A stretch of 64,000 nucleotides of DNA from Siphonodentalium dalli (lineage: Eukaryota > Mollusca > Scaphopoda > Gadilida > Siphonodentaliidae). Made by a program: the position numbers and the translations under genes. The notes under the pieces are model-generated. The model worked only from the letters and a program-made list of their open reading frames with translations. It was not told the DNA's origin and did not search any database. The stretch is from positions 143,435,559-143,499,558 of the forward strand of contig CP136066.1 in assembly GCA_032622095.1 (NCBI GenBank), given 5' to 3'. Below are positions 24,600 through 37,151 of this stretch, in pieces. How positions within the stretch are numbered: the first letter of the stretch is position 1; each line of letters starts with the position of its first letter.

Positions 24600-27500
24600 T
24601 CAAATATGTCACCATGTGGGCTGCAGGGTGTGCCGATGGATTACATGTGTGAATTCAAAAATGGCTCCTGGCGGCTATGTTTTTTAATGAAATTTTGAAT
24701 TTTTTTATGGCTCCCTCTATAATGGACACCCAGAAGATTTGGTAACAGCCATATGAAGAATGTGGTCTGTAGGATGTGCCAAAGGATTTAGTCATGCAAA
24801 GAGTAAAATACAAAATGGCTGACAGCCACAATTTTTAGCTCAACTTTACTTTGTAAAGTTTGAGCTATTGCCATGGCTTGGTATCCGTCGTGTGTGTGTT
24901 TGTACACATGTGTGTGACTCGTCAACAATTTCCTTTAGCACGTGCTACACGTCGTACCTTTGGTCGGATCATTATGTCATTGACATGTAGATGGGAAAGA
25001 GTCATTTTGGGGTCATTCAGCAAAAAAACATGGCCGACAGCAGCCATCTTGGATTTCATAATTCAATCAATTAGCATGGGCTACAGGTCGTACTGTTCAT
25101 CTGATCATCATGAAATTTGTCATGGATGTTAATATTGACATGTAGATGGGAACGAGTCATTTTGGGGTCATTCGGCCAAAAAACATGGCCACCAGCAGCC
25201 ATCTTTGATTTTACTCTTTGCATGACTAAATTCTTTGGCACGGGCTACAGGTCGTAGCTTTGGTCGGATCTTCATGAAATTTGTCATGGATGTTAACAAT
25301 GACATGTAGATGGGAACGAGTCATTTTGGGGTATTTCGGCCAAAAAACATGACCGCCAGCAGCCATCTTGGATATTACTCTTTACATGACTAAATCCTTT
25401 GACACAGGCTACAGGTCGGATCATCATGAAATTTGTCATGGATGTTAACAATCTCCTATATATTTTGATACAATCTGTATTCGAGAGATAACCCACATCC
25501 TCCGGACCTCAATGATATGATCGTGAATGAGTATTGATATACCCCACTAAACTTTGACAAACACCAGTAATGGTGTGTAGATAATTTACATATCTCTCCT
25601 ATATATTTTGATACAATCTATCTAATTTACATATCTCTCTTATATATTTTGATACAATCTATCTGTTTGTCTGTTTGTCTGTTTGTCATTTATACAAATC
25701 TACGATTCTCCACCGATCGAGACCAAACTTCCCATCTAGGGGTAAAATCCCATGGACACGGTCGTTGTCGTATTGGCGACGCCCGTGCAGCGCATGCGCA
25801 GACGAGATCTCAGAAACGGGTGGAGCTATCGACTTGAAATTTGCTATGTGAATGTATCTTGCCCCGGATACGAATTTTATCGGGTCGCCGAGCCCGTGCG
25901 ACGCCAGCTTCGCGTATGCGCAGACGAGATCTCAGAAACGGGTGGAGCTATCGACTTGAAATTTGGTGTGTGAATGTATCTTGCCCCGGATACGAATTTT
26001 ATCGGGTCGCCGAGCCCGTGCGACTCCAGCTTCACGCATGCGCAGACGAGATCTCGGAAACGGGTGGAGCTATCGACTTGAAATTTGGTATGTGAATGTA
26101 TCTTGCCCCGGATACGAATTTTATCGGGTCTCCGAGCCCGTGCGACGCCAGCTTCGCGCAGACGAGATCTCTGAAACGGGTGGAGCTATCGACTTGAAAT
26201 TTAGTTTTTGAATAGCCCGGACAACGTCGGGCTGGGTAGAGCTATCGACTTGAAATTTGGTTTTTGAATAGCCCGGACAACGTCGGGCTCATCGGCTAGT
26301 GACATATAAATGGGAACGAGTCTTTTTGGTGTCATTCGGTAAAAAATACCTGGCTGCCAGTGGCCATATTGGATTTTACAAGGCCTTTCAACTTTCCACA
26401 TTCCTAATCACTCCATTGACTGCAACACATGAAATTATTCCCTTTCCAAGTTGAGCTACAGTGTCATTGACACTTTCATTTCAATGGATTTTGGATTAAA
26501 TTGATAGATCCAATCTAGATGTGATCCTAAACACGCCTGTAAAGTTTAAAAATATTTTTCCAATAAATGAGGGCTGCGTGGTGTGCCGATTAGACCCCGA
26601 AGCCACGGCAAATAGTTTTCGCGGCTGGTTAACAAATTTCTTCCGGCACGTATGCCGGGGTAGGTGGGTGGTCAAAGCCACCAACAAGCAATTTTTTCCG
26701 CAACTAAAAAAAACATTTCCTGCTTGTTTTTTTAGTGTTTTGGCAATGAGTTGGGCTTCAAAACCACTTTGAATCAGTTTGAATGAGAGAAATAATGTAA
26801 TTCTAACTGGTAAACTGACTGCAGGCAGTTATCGTGTTGTATTTTGTTGCAAATTTTGAAATCCAAGATGGCCGCTGTTTTTTTGGCCGAATGACCTCAA
26901 AATGACTCATTCCTATTTACATGTGCATGTTAACATCCATGATAAATAGTATGCACAGAAATTCATATACAGCTGTTTACAGTGAATTTCCCCCCCCGCA
27001 AATCTCTGTTTTAGTGTTAAAAGGGGGAGGTGGGTGTCAAAAAATGGTCGGAAAAAACTGCCGAAAACGGAAAAAAAAATTGGCGGTGGGGGTGGGTGGG
27101 TACAAAAAATGATCGAAAGGGAAAAAATGCCATACGTGCCTGGAATTTTTTTCCGACCCCCCCTGGGTTATGTGCATATATTGACATATGCCAGCGATGT
27201 CTGAGACTGGGTCGTGTCGATATAAACAATTTATACTTTAACCCTCTCAATACCGAATGGATGCTCCCATTCAGCTGTATGAAAGCATGCATTGGGATCA
27301 TAGTCTATTCCACATTAAGGGGCCGGTGTTCTGATAATATAACAACCATGCTGTGTCCATGCACGTACCGGTATGCCAATATTAGGCAATGCAGATTACC
27401 GGTAGTTCATTGCGCTTGACATATAAGCCCATGTACACGGCTCAGCCATTTTACAATTCCCGCGGCGGAGATTTTTTCATGTGGCTGGCGTTAGAGATAA

Positions 27501-29700
27501 TATGGCTGTCGGCGGCTTGTGGTCAATATGGCTGGCAGCGGCGGCGTGCGATGGCGGCTTCGGGCTCTAGTGCCGATGGATTCAAATTTGAAAAATCCAA
27601 GATGGCTGCTGGCAGCCGTGTTTTTTTAAAAACGAATTTCGAAACAAAATTGATAGCTCCCATCTAGAGGTCACACCGAAGATCCATATGAAGTTTGGTG
27701 ATGATCGGATGTGGCTTGTAGAGTTTGCCAAAGGAAATTGTTGACAGACGCCTGCTTTCAAAATCACCACTTATGTGGCTACATTTTAGTACAATTGTTA
27801 GTTTTGTGGCATATTTTCAATATACTCTTTAACATGTTTAAAGAAGGCTATTTACTTAATATTTGGAGGGTGACTATCCATGTGATGTTGTGTCCATAAG
27901 ACTCCATATTGCCATCAAACATTACGTGCCTTTGAAAAAGCTACACATCTGTACAACTTTTTTTATGTGGCCACATAATTTTTTTTTTCTCACAATATGA
28001 CACCAGAAGATATGTAGCATACAGCATTAACATACAAAAGCATAACACTTAACAGTAGACATATAACTGGTTTGTTGGTATGGACGACAAAAGCCAACAA
28101 ATAGCAATAGCTCAAACTTGACTATCAAGCTGAGCTAAAAAAAAAAAACACTTTCTTATGGCAAAATTGATAAACTAGTTGAAACAGGCTCCCTTCGGCA
28201 TCGGTTTGTGCACATTTGGACCTAAATAATCTCATAGGTTCATATTCAACTTATTTATTCTGAAATAAGCTAAGCCCACAGCTGGTTATTCTTTTGGATG
28301 GCGTGGGCCACATTGAAAACATAAAGAGTATACATCTGGTCACATTAATTGATTCTGAAATAGGCCCATAGTGAGCTTATTTTATTTTTGTGTTTTTTTA
28401 TTTAATTAAATTTTTTTTAATCAAAATTTTGAAAAACTTACACCGTTATAACCTCTGCCAGGGTACCCCGAGTCACTATGCCAATGTGGGAGAAAAATCC
28501 AAACAGACAGACAGATCCTACTCTTTTATATATATATAGATCTCTTCAGTTTTTATCAGTAATTTATTCACAAAATTGCTACTTTTAGCTCAACTAACGT
28601 GGCTAGCAGCCATCTTGAATTTCACTCTTTGCATGACTAAATCCTTTGGCACGGGCTGCAAGTCGTACTTTTGGTCAGATCATTATGAAATTTGTCACGG
28701 CTGTTGACATTGATACATGTATGTAGATGGGAACAAGTTATTTTGGGGTCCTTCCCCAAAAATCATTGCCGCCAACAGCTATCTTTGATTTCAAAATTCA
28801 AGTCATGGCTACAAGGCCATACTGTTTGTCTGATCATCAAGAAATTTGATGACAATAGTGACATGTAGATGGGAACAAGTTGTTTTGGGGTCATTCAGTC
28901 ATAAAGCTGGCAGCCATCTTGAATTTCACTCTTTGCATGACTAAATCCTTTAGCATGGGCTACAAGTCGTAACTTTGGTTGGATCATCAAGAAATTTGTC
29001 ATGGATATTAATATTAACATGTAGATGGAACGAATCATTTTTGGGTTATTCGGCCTAAAAACATGGCCACCGGCAGCCATCTTGAATTTTACTCTTTGCA
29101 TGACTAAATAGTTGGGCATGGGCACTGAAAAGCTAGTATTTTCGGTCGGATCATTATGAAATTTGTCATGGCTGTTGACTTTGACATGTAGATGGGAACG
29201 AGTCATGTGGCAAAAAACATGGCCACCAGCAGCCATCTTGGATTTAAAAAATCAATTAATTAGCACGGGCGACAGGCCGTACTGTTTGTCTGATCATCAT
29301 GAAATTTGTCATTGATGTTAATTGTGACATGTAGATGGGAACGAGTTATTTTGGGGTCATACAGCCACAACACTTGGCCGCCTGCAGCTGTCTTGGATTT
29401 CACTCTTTGCATGACTAATCATTTGGAATGGGCTACAGGTCATATCTTTGGTTGGATCATTATGAAATTTGTCATGGCTGTGGACATTTGATATGTAGAT
29501 GTGAATAAGTGATTTCTTTTGTCATTTGGCCAAAAAACATGGCCACCAACAGCAATCTTGGATTTCAAAATTCAGACCATTATTCTTCATGCTGACATCA
29601 AGTCTCACTCACACATTCTAACTTTCTGCGTTCCTCGTTGTTCCAGTCACTGCAACACATTAATCTCTCCCCTCTCTAAGTTGAGCTAGGATTTATAAAG
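24600..29700. repeat. Cluster of ~200-bp repeat units (TCATTTTGGGGTCATTCGGCC family)
   Basis: Units carry, in order, acatgtagatgggaacgagt, ggccaaaaaacatggcc, agcagccatcttgga, tactctttgcatgactaaat, cgggctacaggtcgta and tcatgaaatttgtcatggat. Segments are bounded by agctcaactt or its complement (24838, 26450, 28085-28135, 28586, 29685). The orientation changes inside the cluster. The same family fills 62945-64000 in the other orientation. No real coding frame. Confidence 0.75.
25590..26299 (+). mobile_element. Helitron-like non-autonomous element 1
   Basis: The 3' end is a short cccg...cgggc hairpin (gcccggacaacgtcgggct) followed by CTAG at 26296-26299 and then T, as in Helitrons, which insert between A and T. 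The 5' side starts with TC in an AT-rich tctcctatatattttgata stretch, duplicated at 25454, 25594 and 25640, so the exact start is uncertain. Four tandem 122-bp units (about 25790-26200) with gaaacgggtggagctatcga fill the centre. Confidence 0.6.
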
Positions 29701-29745
29701 GTTATGATGCTGTAATTGTGGGCCGGAAGAGATAGACCATCTTAA

Positions 29746-30620
29746 ACCGTTTCATGACGAGAGCTGTGCTGGTGCTGCATTAAAGGTCTTGTCACGGTGA
29801 ATTCTCTTATACACGAGAATAGGGATATATATATATATATATATATATCTATTATATATTTTGAAAGATCTCTGTGTGTGTGTATCTGTCTGTGTGTGTG
29901 TAATCGATGGACTCGAAAATGGCCCATCCGATTTCGATGAAACTTGGTATGTGGGGGTATTTTCGGGTCAGGAGTAACATAGGCCTATTGATTTTCAGAT
30001 CCGAGGTCAACTTTTCACGTGCCGAGGTCAAATCTGTTTTTACGCCGTTTTGCGCTAATATATTTCAGTTCGGTGCTCACAAATCGATTCGATATAGCGC
30101 GAATAATAAATTGCCAGTCATATAATTTGCACGGTTAGAATCTGTGGCGCTTCATCTTTCCAATGATGCATCACACGCCTGTGTACGTTTAAAGTTTCTA
30201 CCTTAATTATCGGGAAGAACGCAGGACCATGCTTCGCTCATCGAAAATCATTGCGTAAATATATTACGCCATCAACATATCGTGACGTGATCGCGTTAAC
30301 TCTTAACCGGCCGATGTCGCGTTAACTCATCACCGGCCGAGGTATCCGCAAATGACATTGGGCTATATATCTCGGAAACGGGTGGAGCTATCGACTTGAA
30401 ATTTGGTATGTGAATGTATCTTGCCCCGGATACGAATTTTATCGGGTCGCCGAGCCCGTGCGACGCCAGCTTCGCGCATGCGCAGACCAGATCTCGGAAA
30501 CGGGTGGAGCAATCGACTTGAAATTTGGTTTTTGAATAGCCCGGACGAAGTCGGGTCACCTTCTAGTATATATATATATGAGAATGCACTGGCTTTATAA
30601 ATATAGTTAGGCCAATGTAT
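29746..30620. mobile_element. TTAA-type MITE split by a Helitron-like element
   Basis: The left end TTAA + accgtttcatgacgagagc (29742-) matches a family seen at 50440-50542 and 57614-57756. The right portion gagaatgcactggc (30578-) follows the Helitron-like insert. The right end is not clear. Confidence 0.45.
29848..30566 (+). mobile_element. Helitron-like non-autonomous element 2
   Basis: It starts tctattatatattttgaaag after an A, continues through (TG)n and aatcgatggactcgaaaatg, and ends in a hairpin cccggacgaagtcggg, then CTAG (30563-30566), then T. About 719 bp. It has two of the 122-bp-type units that element 1 has four of. No RepHel protein. Confidence 0.65.
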
Positions 30621-31700
30621 TCTCTAATATATATCATGGAAGGGATGAGTGTTTATTTGTCAATATAGTTGAGATTTGACAAGTTTGGTATAATCTTAAA
30701 CTACATCTATATAAAAGATGGATTGGTCTGCTTTCTTTCCTGTGGGAAAGGTAAAAAAACCTTAAAATGTAGATTAGGATCGCGCTATCACACTGGATGA
30801 ACGTAACATAGCCATTACCAAAAGCAATGCAGCCTCTAAACATTGCTTTAGTAGAAGTCATACCAAATTTGGTTAAAATCTTGGTGAAAGTAAAAAAAAA
30901 AACTTTGATGTTTCTCAGCTGTGTAATTTTGCTTAGGCAAAATATTTTGGCAGCTAGTACTGGTTTGCTACCGGTATGTTACTAAAGAAATGATATAGTA
31001 CAATATGTGACAATCTTCCAATCTTGTCCCCACATCTGGTCATGACAAGCATTTGTATTGGCTACAACACCACATTCACATCACCCTTGAATGACAGTGG
31101 GGTTGAAGAAAACATTGGGAGTACATGAAATACCTTTGCACTGGCAGGTTTGACCGATCATGACTTGGCTCCAGCACACCATATTTGACATCACATGACG
31201 TTTGATCCACATGTCGGATACCGATTTCTTATTAGTGTGAATTAACATGAGGAGGATAACATTCAAGGACTTTTCCAGGATTTTTTTAAGCTTATTGTTG
31301 ACACATGACTTCTCCAGACCGACAGCAAAGAGGGATGGAGTTTTTATTTACGTTCTCAGGCCCGGGGACGGTATTTTAAAATTCTAAAACTTACCAGACC
31401 AGTTTAATTAACTTTGAGAGACATTATTGGATTTATATATTTGGCTTGGCCAAACAATCGGTTTGTGAGCTGTAATCCAAACAAACAAATTAACTTATTT
31501 TGAGTGAAATTCAAGCTTTATTGCTAAATTGTTAAATATTAAACTTATGTTATGCTATATGGTATTGTTTGAGTTTAAGTGAGTAATATCAGAAAGTTTA
31601 TAACAATGACACATCTCCCGAATTTGAACTAGTTTCCCCAAATTCTGAAGTTCAATCTCCCGAAATCGGTCTGCCAGAAGTTAACATGTTTGGCTTTTTA
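30620..31700. other. Intergenic DNA without recognisable content
   Basis: AT-rich. Short frames on both strands show no known motif. A possible orphan exon follows at 31708-31755. Confidence 0.4.
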
Positions 31701-31929
31701 ATTACAGGGGCAACCCGCACCCTCCCCCAATGATGGAATACTCAATGAAAACAAAGTAAGACTCTATAATTATATTTGTGATCTGATATACCAGACATCA
31801 TGCTGAACTCACACCATTATTTTGAAATAAATTACCTATAAATGAACAAAAATCTTAACAAATTCTTCAAATTTATGTTCTATTGTCAAAACATTGAGAA
31901 AACATTAACAGGTTGAATACTGGATACTC

Positions 31930-32110
31930 GCTGATGGGTAGTTACTGGATTCTCATTCATTCGTAAGTTCAACAAACATTTGTTTATTGAAGTTATATTC
32001 TGAACATCTCTACAAACGAATGAATGGGAATACATAGGGTGTTCATCTGCCTGTTATCTGTGTTTAATATCTGAACATCCCCGCAAATAAATAGACTATT
32101 CCCACAAATA
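31930..32110. repeat. Fragment of the CCCTTTCTTTACT MITE family
   Basis: Contains gtaagttcaacaaacatttg, ctgaacatctctacaaa and gaatgggaatacatagg. These words come from the hairpin and the body of the TTAA-type family. Ends are lost. Confidence 0.5.
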
Positions 32111-32166
32111 GTTTTAGGACTGAACAGATTGTATTTTAGGTCATTAGATAAGATATTGGAGGTTGA

Positions 32167-32414
32167 CCCTTTCTCTAACTAAATGAATTCTCCCACTTAG
32201 GTTATAAAAGTATATAATACGTTGGAATGGTGTCTTATTCATTTGGAGGGATATTAAGGAAAATTAAGCAACGGATATTATAAGTGCAGTAGTCATATTT
32301 ATTTGGAGGGAATTGTTCAGATAATAAGTTCAACAAACCGGTCGTTTGTTGAACTTATTATCTGAACATTTCCTGTAGGAACTACTTGTTAATGAGTCTT
32401 TAGTAAAGAAAGGG
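32167..32414. mobile_element. TTAA-type MITE, uninterrupted copy
   Basis: Runs from ccctttctctaactaaatg to tagtaaagaaaggg, 248 bp, with an internal hairpin (aacaaaccggtcgtttgtt). The stretch gactcattaacaagtagttc complement (about 32376-32400) is the empty-site version of the interrupted copy at 41963-42655. Confidence 0.65.
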
Positions 32415-32655
32415 TTGTAACTCTATTTTAATATCATCTATAAGGATGGTGCAATTGAGGGATATTATATATCTATTAAATAGGTCCTACAATTTCAGTT
32501 CACTACAATTACCCAAAACATTTTCGAACAATTTTCTAAGTCGATAAAGGGGCACAACCAAAATCCATGGCATAACAAAAATCTGTATGTATCGTACACA
32601 TGCATACTATTCAAACTGAATGGGAGAATCCATTAGGAATCATGGGGTTAACCGT

Positions 32656-32800
32656 TTCTTTACTAAATCACTCATCGACGAGTAGTTCAATGTTCAGATA
32701 AAAAGTTCAACAAAAAAAATTCATCCCTTGAAATGAAAAATAAAACATTCCAATGTATACTTTAATAACTGATAGGAGAATCGATTTAGTAAATAAAGGG
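32656..32800. mobile_element. TTAA-type MITE, short copy
   Basis: TTAA + ccgtttctttactaaatca ... gatttagtaaataaaggg. A deleted form of the same family, about 145 bp. Confidence 0.55.
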
Positions 32801-33752
32801 AGTATCCATTTCAGGTGATCTCCAATGTACCTACAATGTAATCTGTTTGACTGAATATTGGAGTTTTAAATTGGAAAACACAAACTTTGCTCGCCAGGCA
32901 TCAACATACAATAACAATCCAAATGTACAGCAGAAAAATTCATCTGCTATCAGCTGACTATAATTGTTCAATAAACTCTGCATCCAAATGAATTGTTTCA
33001 CACGAGTACCGGCCCCATTTATTATTGGATATATGATGTTGTGTTTCAAAAGTTATGACCGATGGGAACTTGAACTGACCTTGTTTTTGGAAATAAGATT
33101 ATAGCCATATGGTATGTTCTAGTCATTTGAAGCTTGACAGTCGAAGTGTAACATTCTCCAATCAAAATATTGCAATTTAAAGGCACATAAGGCCATACCA
33201 GTTGTGAAACAAATTTGAAATTTCGTTACCGGTACCAACAAATAAGAACAAAGTTGATCTATTTCTCCATGTTCTTCTTAGTGATGTTTTTACAGACTGA
33301 TAATTTTTGCACCATTACAAACCACAAAGTTTTGAAAACACGAACTAGACAAACAAACTGCATCCAATATGTACAAATCTTTAACACCCAACAAACCTTC
33401 AGTAACTTCAGTAACTAATACTCAACTGATCTTTGGAGAGTTGGCTTTTTTATTTTGATGATTAAATGTTGGGCAACTCTCATTTCAGCTGACCATTTCT
33501 AAGTGGGTTGCATACAAAATGCAAGAGGAAAGCCAGTCTATGAAAAACAAGTGATTATCATTTGCACCCCCCCCCCCCCCCCTCCCAATTTCTTTGGTTG
33601 GAATTTTCCACTGGTACCTCAAGCTTTACAACTGTTTGAAATTTCGAAATGGCAATTTGTGTGTGAAAATTTTACCAAAAAGTAGGATTTAAAACACAAT
33701 TCTACACTATATACTGGTTGGAAAATCAAGCTATCAGAATAACTTCAATCAG

Positions 33753-34189
33753 CCTGGATATAGTTTGTTAGATATTTGCAGAATTAGGTCCCCAGAGCTG
33801 CACAGAGGGTGAAATTAGTGACACTATCCAGTACTGCAAATAGTGTCACCAAATTCACCCTTGGGAACCTTATTCTGCTTAGGCCTCAACTGCTATGGGA
33901 GACCTAGGATCAGATTGAAGTTCCCCAGTTGAAGTTAGCAATGTTCACCCATTAGTCACCCTGATTAAGCATTTTATCTTCTGCAAATTAAGGGATATTG
34001 AAACAGAAGGGAGCAAGTTACTAAACCAATGTTGATTTGAAACTATAGATAACTTCCAGTAGATGAGGCCTAAGCAGAATGAGATCCCCAGAGGGTGAAT
34101 TTGGTGATGCTAGCACACTGAGTGGCAGCATGTGTAAATTCACCCTCAGGGGACCTTATTCTACAAATGTCAGACACACTATATCCAGG
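33753..34189. mobile_element. Compound palindromic element
   Basis: The outer inverted ends are cctggatatagt and actatatccagg. Inside are two imperfect hairpins built from aggtccccagagggtgaatt and its complement. It is related to 34273-34524 and 46955-47063. Confidence 0.55.
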
Positions 34190-34272
34190 ATTGAAATAAA
34201 ATCTAGGATTGATAAGAACTTTTCAGCTATTATAAAATTTGAATTGAATCATAGAAGGGTGATGCTGGGGTG

Positions 34273-34524
34273 CAAGCCTTGAAATAGTGAGCCTGTCATT
34301 TGCAGAATGAGGTCCCCAGAGGGTGAATTTAGTGATGCTATCCCGCACAGCGGGCTAGCATCATCAAATTCACCCTCTGGGGACCTCATTCTGCTTAGGC
34401 CTTAGAATGAGGTTCTCAGAGGGTGAATTTGGTGATGCTAGCCCACTGTGCGGGATAGCATCACTAAATTCACCCTCTGGGAACCTCATTCTGCAAATGA
34501 CAGACACACTATTTCAAGGCTTCT
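34273..34524. mobile_element. Long-TIR palindromic MITE with 9-bp target duplication
   Basis: It is flanked by gctggggtg on both sides (34264-34272 and 34525-34533). The arms start caagccttgaaatagtg and agaagccttgaaatagtgtg. The interior is two back-to-back hairpins around tgaggtccccagagggtgaa. A 9-bp duplication with very long inverted repeats fits Mutator-like elements. Confidence 0.6.
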
Positions 34525-34958
34525 GCTGGGGTGTATAAATTGAACTGCAGCCATTGTTACTTCTAAGTTCTCCCTGATAACATCCCAATTTCTCCCTAAT
34601 AACCAAACAGGGAGAAGTGTCTTTTCCCAATTTTAAACCTCAAAGCTGGTCCCTGTGGGTACCCTAATCAAACCTAATTTAACCCAAGAAATACATGACA
34701 ACAGTCTTACGATCACCATCATTTGATGAGAACATTAGCAAAATAAAGCTGTGCAACACCCACCTATGCACCAAAATTTATATTTATCCACCACCTACCT
34801 ATGCCTTATAACTCATGCATACAAAATGCGAGAAAAATTTCACCCATAGTTTAGCCTGTGCGAGAATAAAGCAACATTCTCACAATAAAATTTGGTAGCA
34901 GTGAGTTGAAGTAAGATAAAACAATGAATTTTGTGGTACAATGATACAAAACAAAATA

Positions 34959-35462
34959 TTAAAGGGACACAAGGCACTTACAGCGGGTAAATGTGCAAAA
35001 AATGTAAGTCTGTAAAACAGCTCCACCAAGAAGAACATGTAGAAATATATTTGAAAGTTTTCCTAAACAGAAATTTTGATTGTTGAAACCATTGTTATGT
35101 AAACAAAACTGTGACTGTGATTTGTCAACAAACAGTTGTAAGTTAAAATAATTTAGTCGAAATACCATTTTCAGAATATTTGTCAATGCTTGGACCTCTT
35201 CCAATGTTTAATGTCAGTTTTGATTAAACTTTGTTATCTTATTTGACTAACTGGGCATTGATTGGTAATGCCATTGTAAAGGTAATGTTTACATAACAAT
35301 GGTTTTGATATGTAATAAGTCATTATTGGATAATTATTCATACGGTAATTAAAATTAGAACAAAGTCGATCTATTTTTTCATGTACTGTTGATATTTACA
35401 GACTTTTATAACATTTATATTATTTCACATGAACCCACATCAAACGCCTTGGGTCCCTTAAA
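34959..35462. mobile_element. TTAA-type MITE (AGGGACACAAGGC ends)
   Basis: TTAA + agggacacaaggcacttac on the left mirrors gccttgggtccc + TTAA on the right. A second inverted pair, cattgttatgtaaacaaaac and tgtttacataacaatggttt, lies inside. No coding capacity. Confidence 0.55.
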
Positions 35463-36567
35463 TGTCACAGAAAGTAACATTTTTGAATATACTTACTCAT
35501 TACTTCTGTCATTTATAAGATTGCACAGAAAATATCCATTCTCTATGAATCAAGTATGGTATCTCCTGAATTCAACTACTAAAGTTATGTTCAACTATTA
35601 TACCGGTAGTTAAATTTGACCATGCAAAATCCATCATATCTTTGTGTGTACTGAAAAAATTGGGATTGTCCATCTCATTGCACAGCCACATAGAAGTGTG
35701 GACAAAAGAAATGCAAATGGAGAGGATCTAGATTTGAAAAATGCACCATGGTGATGTTGCACCATGAATCATTCGCAAAGACGACATTCACTTTCATGTT
35801 ATTTTGTTGCAAAAACAAACGTGCAAACACTCCTTTTTGCGAAATCCGACTTTGAATTAATGTTTCTTTAATCAAAGCATGAAAAGGAAATATCCATACC
35901 AGGTTGCAAATAAAACAGTTGAATATTTAGTGTTATCACCGATAAAACATGTACAATAGTTGGAATCCAGGATGTCCCAGACCTGATTAAAGTTAAAATA
36001 AAAAAAAAATCATTTCTTGAGTCTATACCAAATTTAATTGGTGACAACTTAAATTTCCAAAAGCATAAAATAGATCAAAATTCCTTTTTATCAGATAACT
36101 TAACATTTCTAAAAAAAACTTGAGTGCTTCATTTCTTGTTTATTTATACAAAACTTTTATCGGTGATAACACTAAATTTCAAATAAGCATAAAAAGGCTA
36201 AAAAAAAATCCCTGTTATCAGAAAAAATGTTAGTGCTTTATAGATCACTTGCTCTGGTTTAACAATTTTGTATTTGATTATAAACTAAAATCAAATTCCT
36301 ACAAAATAACTGAATTTCAACTAGACAAAATGTGATATTTTGGGGATATTTTAGTCTGCCAATGACTTTTGTGTATAATTATTGGCGTATTGGTATAGTT
36401 AGGGGCATATCCAGGAGGTTTTTCTAGACACCTACAGTAATGCCCTAAACAATTTTGTGTTGGTGTAAACTGGGCTATTTCTGTAGATCACAGTATATGT
36501 CTAATCAATAAGATATGGCTCAAGATAATCGGCATTCAACATTTGATTTAAGAAATAAGTAATGCTA
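35463..36567. other. AT-rich intergenic DNA
   Basis: Several short repeats of cggtgataacactaaat and an isolated MITE end (cagtaatgccctaaacaat near 36435). No gene seen. Confidence 0.4.
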
Positions 36568-37151
36568 CAGTAATGCCCTAAATAATCGACTCCTTAACCA
36601 CAGCAGAATTATGGGTAATTTTTCAAGATTTAGTTGGAAATATGGCTTGTTGCCATTCAATGGAAAGCTCTCACTGAGAGCATTCCGACTAAATGCTGAA
36701 AAGTTACCCATAACTCTGCTGTGGTTAACCCTTTACCCAACAGAAGGGCCCTGTGCCAATGCATTCTCTTATATATGCGAGTCGACCATAGGTCGCCTCG
36801 CATTTATAAGAGAATGCATTGGCTTAACACATTACAAATTATAAAATTGTTAAAGAATGTAAGAAAAAATGGTAAAAAAAGATTTTTTTAAGGCCAATGC
36901 ATTCTCTTTTGTGTATAATTATTGGCGTATTTGGCCAATGTCGACTCGCATATATAAGAGAATGCATTGGCACAGGGCATAACTGTAACTATCACAATGT
37001 GGTCAATGAACCGGTTCCAATGATATCCATATTTGTATGGTTTTATTGAGACAGACCCAAGATATTTTAGGCTGTTGAAGCTTTATTTGGCCGGTTTTGG
37101 CCGTTTTGTTGGGTAAAGGGTTAAGGAGTCGATTATTTAGGGCATTAATTG
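36568..37151. mobile_element. Tc1/mariner-type hairpin MITE, interrupted
   Basis: The left arm starts cagtaatgccctaaataatc after TA at 36566. The right arm ends ggcattaattg. The right arm is cut at ctgtggTTAA|TTAAggagtc by the element at 36729-37120. Confidence 0.75.
36729..37120. mobile_element. piggyBac-like MITE nested in the hairpin MITE
   Basis: A 392-bp element with perfect 14-bp inverted ends ccctttacccaaca ... tgttgggtaaaggg and TTAA on both sides (36725-36728, 37121-37124). The interior has mirrored copies of ccaatgcattctcttatata. The TTAA target plus CCC ends is the piggyBac signature. Confidence 0.75.

Noticed and set aside
25752-26211. Overlapping Arg-rich frames with SGRRARATPASRMRRRDL
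   Set aside because: Made by the 122-bp tandem unit of the Helitron-like element. The unit length is not a multiple of three, so the frame shifts from unit to unit.
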